Assembly (NCBI RefSeq): GCF_002261185.1
Contig: NZ_NEVQ01000021.1
Location: 124,001-188,000, forward strand
Direction of reading: 5' to 3'
Length of the DNA stretch: 64,000 nt
Source: Bordetella genomosp. 4
GTDB lineage: Bacteria > Pseudomonadota > Gammaproteobacteria > Burkholderiales > Burkholderiaceae_B
Shown: positions 60,728 to 64,000 of the stretch, piece by piece
Layout of the letters: every line of letters begins with the position of its first letter
How positions within the stretch are numbered: the stretch's first letter is position 1
Program-made: the position numbers and the translations under genes
Notes under the pieces: model-generated
The model's database searches: none
The model's input: the letters and a program-made list of their open reading frames with translations, nothing else
What the model was told of the DNA's origin: nothing

Positions 60728-61758
60728 CAGGACACCTTGCCGACGGAGGCTTCCAACAACGCCCATGCCTCATCACCGAACTTCTTCTTCCACTCGGCGT
60801 AGAAGCCGGCTTTACGCAATTGCTCACGGAAACTGTCGGCCTCAGTAGTGTTGAACACCATGCCTTTTGCAGCCAGGTCGGCTTGCAAGGTCTGGTTCAA
60901 TTGCGCCAGGTCGGCGCGCTGCTGCAAGCCCGCGTCGTTGAATGCGTTGGTGTAAATCGCCTTCAGATCGTCGGGCAGACCACGCCAGGCACGGCCGTTG
61001 ATCACGAGATGGTAACCATCCCAGCTATGGTTGGTCAGCGAGCAATACTTCTGCACTTCGTACAGTTTTGCCGTCTGCAGAATAACCAAGGGGTTTTCCT
61101 GGGCATCCACGACCTTGGTCTGCAAGGCGGAATAGACTTCGCTGAACTGCAGGCTGGTAGGAGCGGCTTGCAGCGCCTTGAACATCGAAATCGCCATCGG
61201 ACTCACCGGCACGCGGATCTTGATGCCATCCAGATCGGCCGCCGTTTTGATGGGGCCGGCGCTGCTGGTCATCTGGCGGAATCCGTTGTCCCACATCTTG
61301 TCCAGCGTGTGCAGGCCGACCTTGGCAAAGGCAGCGCGCACGTGATTGCCGAGTTGACCGTCAACGGTCTTCCAGACATCCTGATCATTGGCGAAGGCAA
61401 ACCCCATGGCCGTGATGGCGCTGATCGGCGTCAGGGTAGCAATGACCATCGTGCCCGCGTTGAACATCTCGATGCCGCCGCTGCGCACCTGCGCCAGCAT
61501 ATCGGTGTCGCCGCCCAACTGGTTGTTGGGGAACACGCGGACTTCCAGACGGCCGTTGCTTTCCTTGGCGATGCGGGCGGCGGCTTCCTGAGAGCGGATG
61601 TTCAGCGGATGACTGACCGGCAAGTTGTTGCCGTACTTGAATACGTATTCTGCCTGTGCGCTGCTGGCCAGGCGCGGCATGCTGACCATGGCCGCCAGCG
61701 GCAAGCCCGCCAGGGTACGCAACGCGCTGCGGCGCGTGAAAGACCTGTTATTCGTCAT
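60727..61758 (-). CDS. dctP: TRAP transporter substrate-binding protein DctP
   Basis: A 343-aa periplasmic protein with a twin-arginine-like leader (NRSFTRRSALRTLAGLPLAAMV). The mature part YVFKYGNNLPVSHPLNIRSQEAAARIAKESNGRLEVRVFPNNQLGGDTDMLAQVRSGGIEM is typical. DGIKIRVPVSPMAISMFKALQAAPTSLQFSEVYSALQTKVVDAQENP contains the carboxylate-clamp arginine of the DctP family. I chose the ATG at 61758 because AGGAGA lies before it. It heads the operon dctP-dctQM-VOC-RLP-kinase and is divergent from the LacI-type regulator. Confidence 0.93.
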   Translation of the reverse strand: MTNNRSFTRRSALRTLAGLPLAAMVSMPRLASSAQAEYVFKYGNNLPVSHPLNIRSQEAAARIAKESNGRLEVRVFPNNQLGGDTDMLAQVRSGGIEMFNAGTMVIATLTPISAITAMGFAFANDQDVWKTVDGQLGNHVRAAFAKVGLHTLDKMWDNGFRQMTSSAGPIKTAADLDGIKIRVPVSPMAISMFKALQAAPTSLQFSEVYSALQTKVVDAQENPLVILQTAKLYEVQKYCSLTNHSWDGYHLVINGRAWRGLPDDLKAIYTNAFNDAGLQQRADLAQLNQTLQADLAAKGMVFNTTEADSFREQLRKAGFYAEWKKKFGDEAWALLEASVGKVS

Positions 61759-61941
61759 GACACTGTCTCCTGTGTACAAGCTTGCCGGCGTTACCGACGA
61801 TGTTGGAAATCTCCAGACCGGCTGTCCCGCGGCGGGGCCGGCGCCATTTATGTTCGTTATCTACGAGTGCGCGCTCTGCGGCGCCGCTATCGATAGGGTC
61901 GTAAGAATAGAAGCCCGCCTGCAAAATCCCAAGCACATTTT

Positions 61942-61967
61942 TTGATGGGTTTTGAGGTACTCATCAA
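61942..61967. promoter_or_regulatory. Candidate operator in the dctP/lacI divergent region
   Basis: TTGATGGGT and ACTCATCAA form a dyad (8 of 9 pairs) with an 8-nt spacer, about 50 bp upstream of the LacI-type gene and 184 bp before dctP. A short GGTATACC palindrome lies at 61980-61987. Binding by the regulator is inferred from position. Confidence 0.5.
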
Positions 61968-62018
61968 GAATGCGTGTAAGGTATACCCCCTGTGTCCAGG
62001 CAGAAACGGAGAAACCCG

Positions 62019-63077
62019 GTGCCGCAGGCTTTACCCACCGTGATTGATATTGCGCGACTGGCGGGCGTATCCCCCGCCACGGTCGATCGCGCCCTGCATC
62101 ATCGACCTGGCGTACGCCAGGCGACCCTGCAACGTGTTCTGAAGGCCGCCGCAGAGCTTAAATACCTGCCTCAGGCAGAGCTCTATGCCGCCATGGCGCC
62201 ACCGCCCATGCGCTTGCTCTTTGTGCTGCCCAGCCGCAGCAGCCGGTTTTTGTGGATGCTGGGGGAATGGGTCAAGCATTCGCACGAACACTGGGCGCCT
62301 TTCAACGTCAATTGCCGCGTAGCGCCCGTCGAGAGCTTCGATCCCGATGCTCTGACCCGTTTGTTGCTGCGCCGCGGCAAACAAAGCGACGGCGTCGCGT
62401 TTATGGCGCTCGAACACCCAAAGGTCCGCGAGGCAGTCGCGGAGTTAAGCGATCGGGGCATTCCCTGTGTCACGCTGGTTTCCGATCTGTCACACTCCAA
62501 ACGCAGCGCCTACGTGGGTCTAGACAATCGCGCTGCGGGGCGCACGGCCGCCCATTTGATCGGGCGTTTTCTGAGTCCGGCGCAGGGCTCGGCCGGCAGC
62601 CCTCAGCGCCGCGCCAAAGTGGCGCTGATCGCCGGGTCGCTGAACTATCGCGCGCACGAGGAACGCGAGGCCGGGTTCCTGCATTTGTTCGCCGAGCAAT
62701 ATCCCGAGATGCGCGTCGTGGGGCTGCGCGAGGGCTATGACGATGCACAGCTGAACTATCGGCAGACGCAGGCGCTCTTGAAAGAGCATCCCGACCTGGC
62801 GGCCATCTACAACATCGGCAGCGGGGCCGAAGGCATAGGCCAGGCCCTGAAAGAAGCCGGCCGCCAACACGAAATCGTATTCATCGGCCATGGCCTGACC
62901 CCGGAAACGCGAGCGCTATTGATAGATGGCAGCATGGATGCGGTGATCAACCAGAGTCCGTTGACCACGATCCTGAACAGCATCCGGATTTTTACGAATC
63001 TGCGCGATCATCGCAGTGTATTGTCGGGTGTGGAGGCCACGCGTACGGATGTGATTTTCAGAGAGAATTTGCCCTAG
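62019..63077 (+). CDS. LacI-family regulator of the RLP operon
   Basis: A 352-aa regulator. PTVIDIARLAGVSPATVDRALHHRPGVRQATLQRVLKAAAELKYLP is the helix-turn-helix and hinge, of the type linked to ribose-ABC-like effector domains. The ligand domain has MRLLFVLPSRSSRF, AYVGLDNRAAGRTAAHLIGRFL, VALIAGSLNYRAHEEREAGF and AIYNIGSGAEGIGQALKEAG. I chose GTG 62019 because CGGAGA lies about 7 nt upstream; GTG 61992 in the same frame is possible. It is divergent from dctP and probably responds to the imported sugar acid or its metabolite. Confidence 0.9.
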   Translation: MPQALPTVIDIARLAGVSPATVDRALHHRPGVRQATLQRVLKAAAELKYLPQAELYAAMAPPPMRLLFVLPSRSSRFLWMLGEWVKHSHEHWAPFNVNCRVAPVESFDPDALTRLLLRRGKQSDGVAFMALEHPKVREAVAELSDRGIPCVTLVSDLSHSKRSAYVGLDNRAAGRTAAHLIGRFLSPAQGSAGSPQRRAKVALIAGSLNYRAHEEREAGFLHLFAEQYPEMRVVGLREGYDDAQLNYRQTQALLKEHPDLAAIYNIGSGAEGIGQALKEAGRQHEIVFIGHGLTPETRALLIDGSMDAVINQSPLTTILNSIRIFTNLRDHRSVLSGVEATRTDVIFRENLP

Positions 63078-63209
63078 AAACGGGAATGGCCAGGACAGCC
63101 TCCGATCCTGGTGCACCCGCATGTGCCGAGGCTAGAACGCAATCCACCCTCAGAGCGGGACGTATGCCAGGAGGGGCGCACACATGGGCACAACGGCAGC
63201 GAGAGCCCC

Positions 63210-64000
63210 TCAGCCCTCGCGCTGCGGCACATGCGGCAAGAAAGCCCCCGCCACCTCGAACGCGCATTCCCGCCGGGCGATGTCAATCACCGTCGCTACG
63301 ACCGGATTGACCAGGCTTTTCTTGTATACCGCATAGTAATTGATGGTCGGCAAATCCGGCTGCACATCGAGTTGCCGCAACATGCCGCGCTCGACCAAGG
63401 GCGCAAAATACGCACCCGGCAGATAACTGATCCCCAGACCAAGCATCGTCAGCTGCGCCATCATGCCCAGACTGTTGCATGTCAACACGCGCTTCATCGA
63501 CAGGCCCTGTTCCGCAAACCACGCATCGTACAAATGCGACAAAGCAGAGTTCGTCGGCTGGGAAATCACCGGATAGGGCGCCAGATCATGCGGCGTCAGC
63601 GGCGAGGCCGCCGCAATGTCCAACTGTGGGCTGGCCATCCAGACATTCGTCACCGCACCCAGGTGAACGCAATCGTACTGATAGCTCCAGAATGGGCCCG
63701 GCATAATGGCCAGGTCCAACTGGTCCCGCTCAAGGCGTTCATACAGGGTGATCCCGCCATCGATCTCGGGCATGAGCTGCACACGCGGATAGTGTTGCGT
63801 GATCTGGCTGATCAGCCGGGCCAGCCACGTCATGCCGACCAACTCAGTGACGCCCAAACGCACGACACCCTCGACGCTGGCGGTATCCGCCATACTTTGC
63901 ACAATACGGCTGTTCAACTCCAGCATCTCGCTGGCCAGATCGAACAGCCGGCGGCCATGCTGCGTGAGCGATAGCCGCTTCGCGCGCCGCTCAAATAGAG
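63210..64000 (-). CDS. LysR-family transcriptional regulator (5' end outside window)
   Basis: The frame is open to the window end. The visible part starts with LFERRAKRLSLTQHGRRLFDLASEMLELN, the end of the LysR helix-turn-helix and linker helix. The effector domain follows (VEGVVRLGVTELVGMTWLARLISQITQHYPRVQL, LDLAIMPGP, LGMMAQLTMLGLGISYLPGAYFAPLVERGMLRQLD). About 264 residues are present, so only some 40 N-terminal residues are missing. The LacI regulator converges on it from the left. The target is unknown. Confidence 0.9.
   Translation of the reverse strand, partial: LFERRAKRLSLTQHGRRLFDLASEMLELNSRIVQSMADTASVEGVVRLGVTELVGMTWLARLISQITQHYPRVQLMPEIDGGITLYERLERDQLDLAIMPGPFWSYQYDCVHLGAVTNVWMASPQLDIAAASPLTPHDLAPYPVISQPTNSALSHLYDAWFAEQGLSMKRVLTCNSLGMMAQLTMLGLGISYLPGAYFAPLVERGMLRQLDVQPDLPTINYYAVYKKSLVNPVVATVIDIARRECAFEVAGAFLPHVPQREG

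Overview
The window is chromosomal, GC-rich DNA of a betaproteobacterium, most likely the Alcaligenaceae (Achromobacter/Bordetella group). The evidence is the ftsY / rsmD-coaD-YfhL-type ferredoxin neighbourhood, a glycine-rich QSIGGGGG autotransporter, several siderophore receptors, TRAP and solute-binding proteins, and high-GC codon use in core genes. No rRNA, tRNA, CRISPR array or insertion sequence was recognised. The first gene (siderophore-binding protein) and the last gene (LysR regulator) run off the window ends.

Layout. 1-3175: ferric-siderophore binding protein and TonB-dependent receptor. 3176-6347: accessory stretch with a DUF2332 protein, an NmrA-like oxidoreductase and three gene-poor gaps. 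6348-10529: FecI-type sigma factor, FecR-type regulator and an STN-domain TonB-dependent receptor, a classic surface-signalling iron-uptake unit. 11031-14962: MFS transporter and amidase, divergent from a LacI-type repressor, with two matching palindromic operators in the shared promoter region. 14963-23816: a lower-GC, defence-island-like insertion carrying a proteasome-like Ntn-hydrolase candidate, a 1203-aa membrane KAP/YobI-type NTPase, an 817-aa SIR2 plus STAND-type NTPase, a 44-aa zinc ribbon, an SH3 lipoprotein and a 58-aa conserved protein. 23970-27428: phnD-phnC-phnE-phnE phosphonate-type importer. 27582-28924: quinone-oxidoreductase-like enzyme with an ArsR-type regulator and two identical ATATCG-N8-CGATAT operators. 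29136-40185: mostly housekeeping genes: CYTH-CHAD protein, ftsY, rsmD, coaD, ferredoxin, BenE-like transporter, isolated MOSC N-terminal domain, AsmA, adenine/adenosine deaminase, MarR. 40256-48855: giant autotransporter divergent from a His-rich PadR (YqjI-like) regulator and a YqjH-like ferric-siderophore reductase, with a perfect 18-bp palindrome over the regulator's start. 48900-55570: aldehyde dehydrogenase, alcohol dehydrogenase and an orphan branched-chain-type binding protein, divergent from a MalT/LuxR-type (LAL) activator. 55642-63077: a tightly coupled catabolic operon (dctP, fused dctQM, VOC protein, RuBisCO-like protein, DUF1537 four-carbon acid-sugar kinase) divergent from a LacI-type regulator. 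63210-64000: partial LysR regulator.

Two regions stand out. The RuBisCO-like protein keeps the RuBisCO lysine, carbamate and metal-binding positions and sits next to a DUF1537 kinase and a TRAP importer. This points to a sugar-acid pathway related to D-apionate/3-oxo-isoapionate degradation, with a VOC-fold protein as an extra component. The 14963-23816 island combines an Ntn-hydrolase-like protein, a membrane-anchored KAP NTPase and a SIR2-STAND protein, and is the best candidate for an undescribed antiviral module. Several regulator/operator pairs can be read directly from symmetrical sequences.
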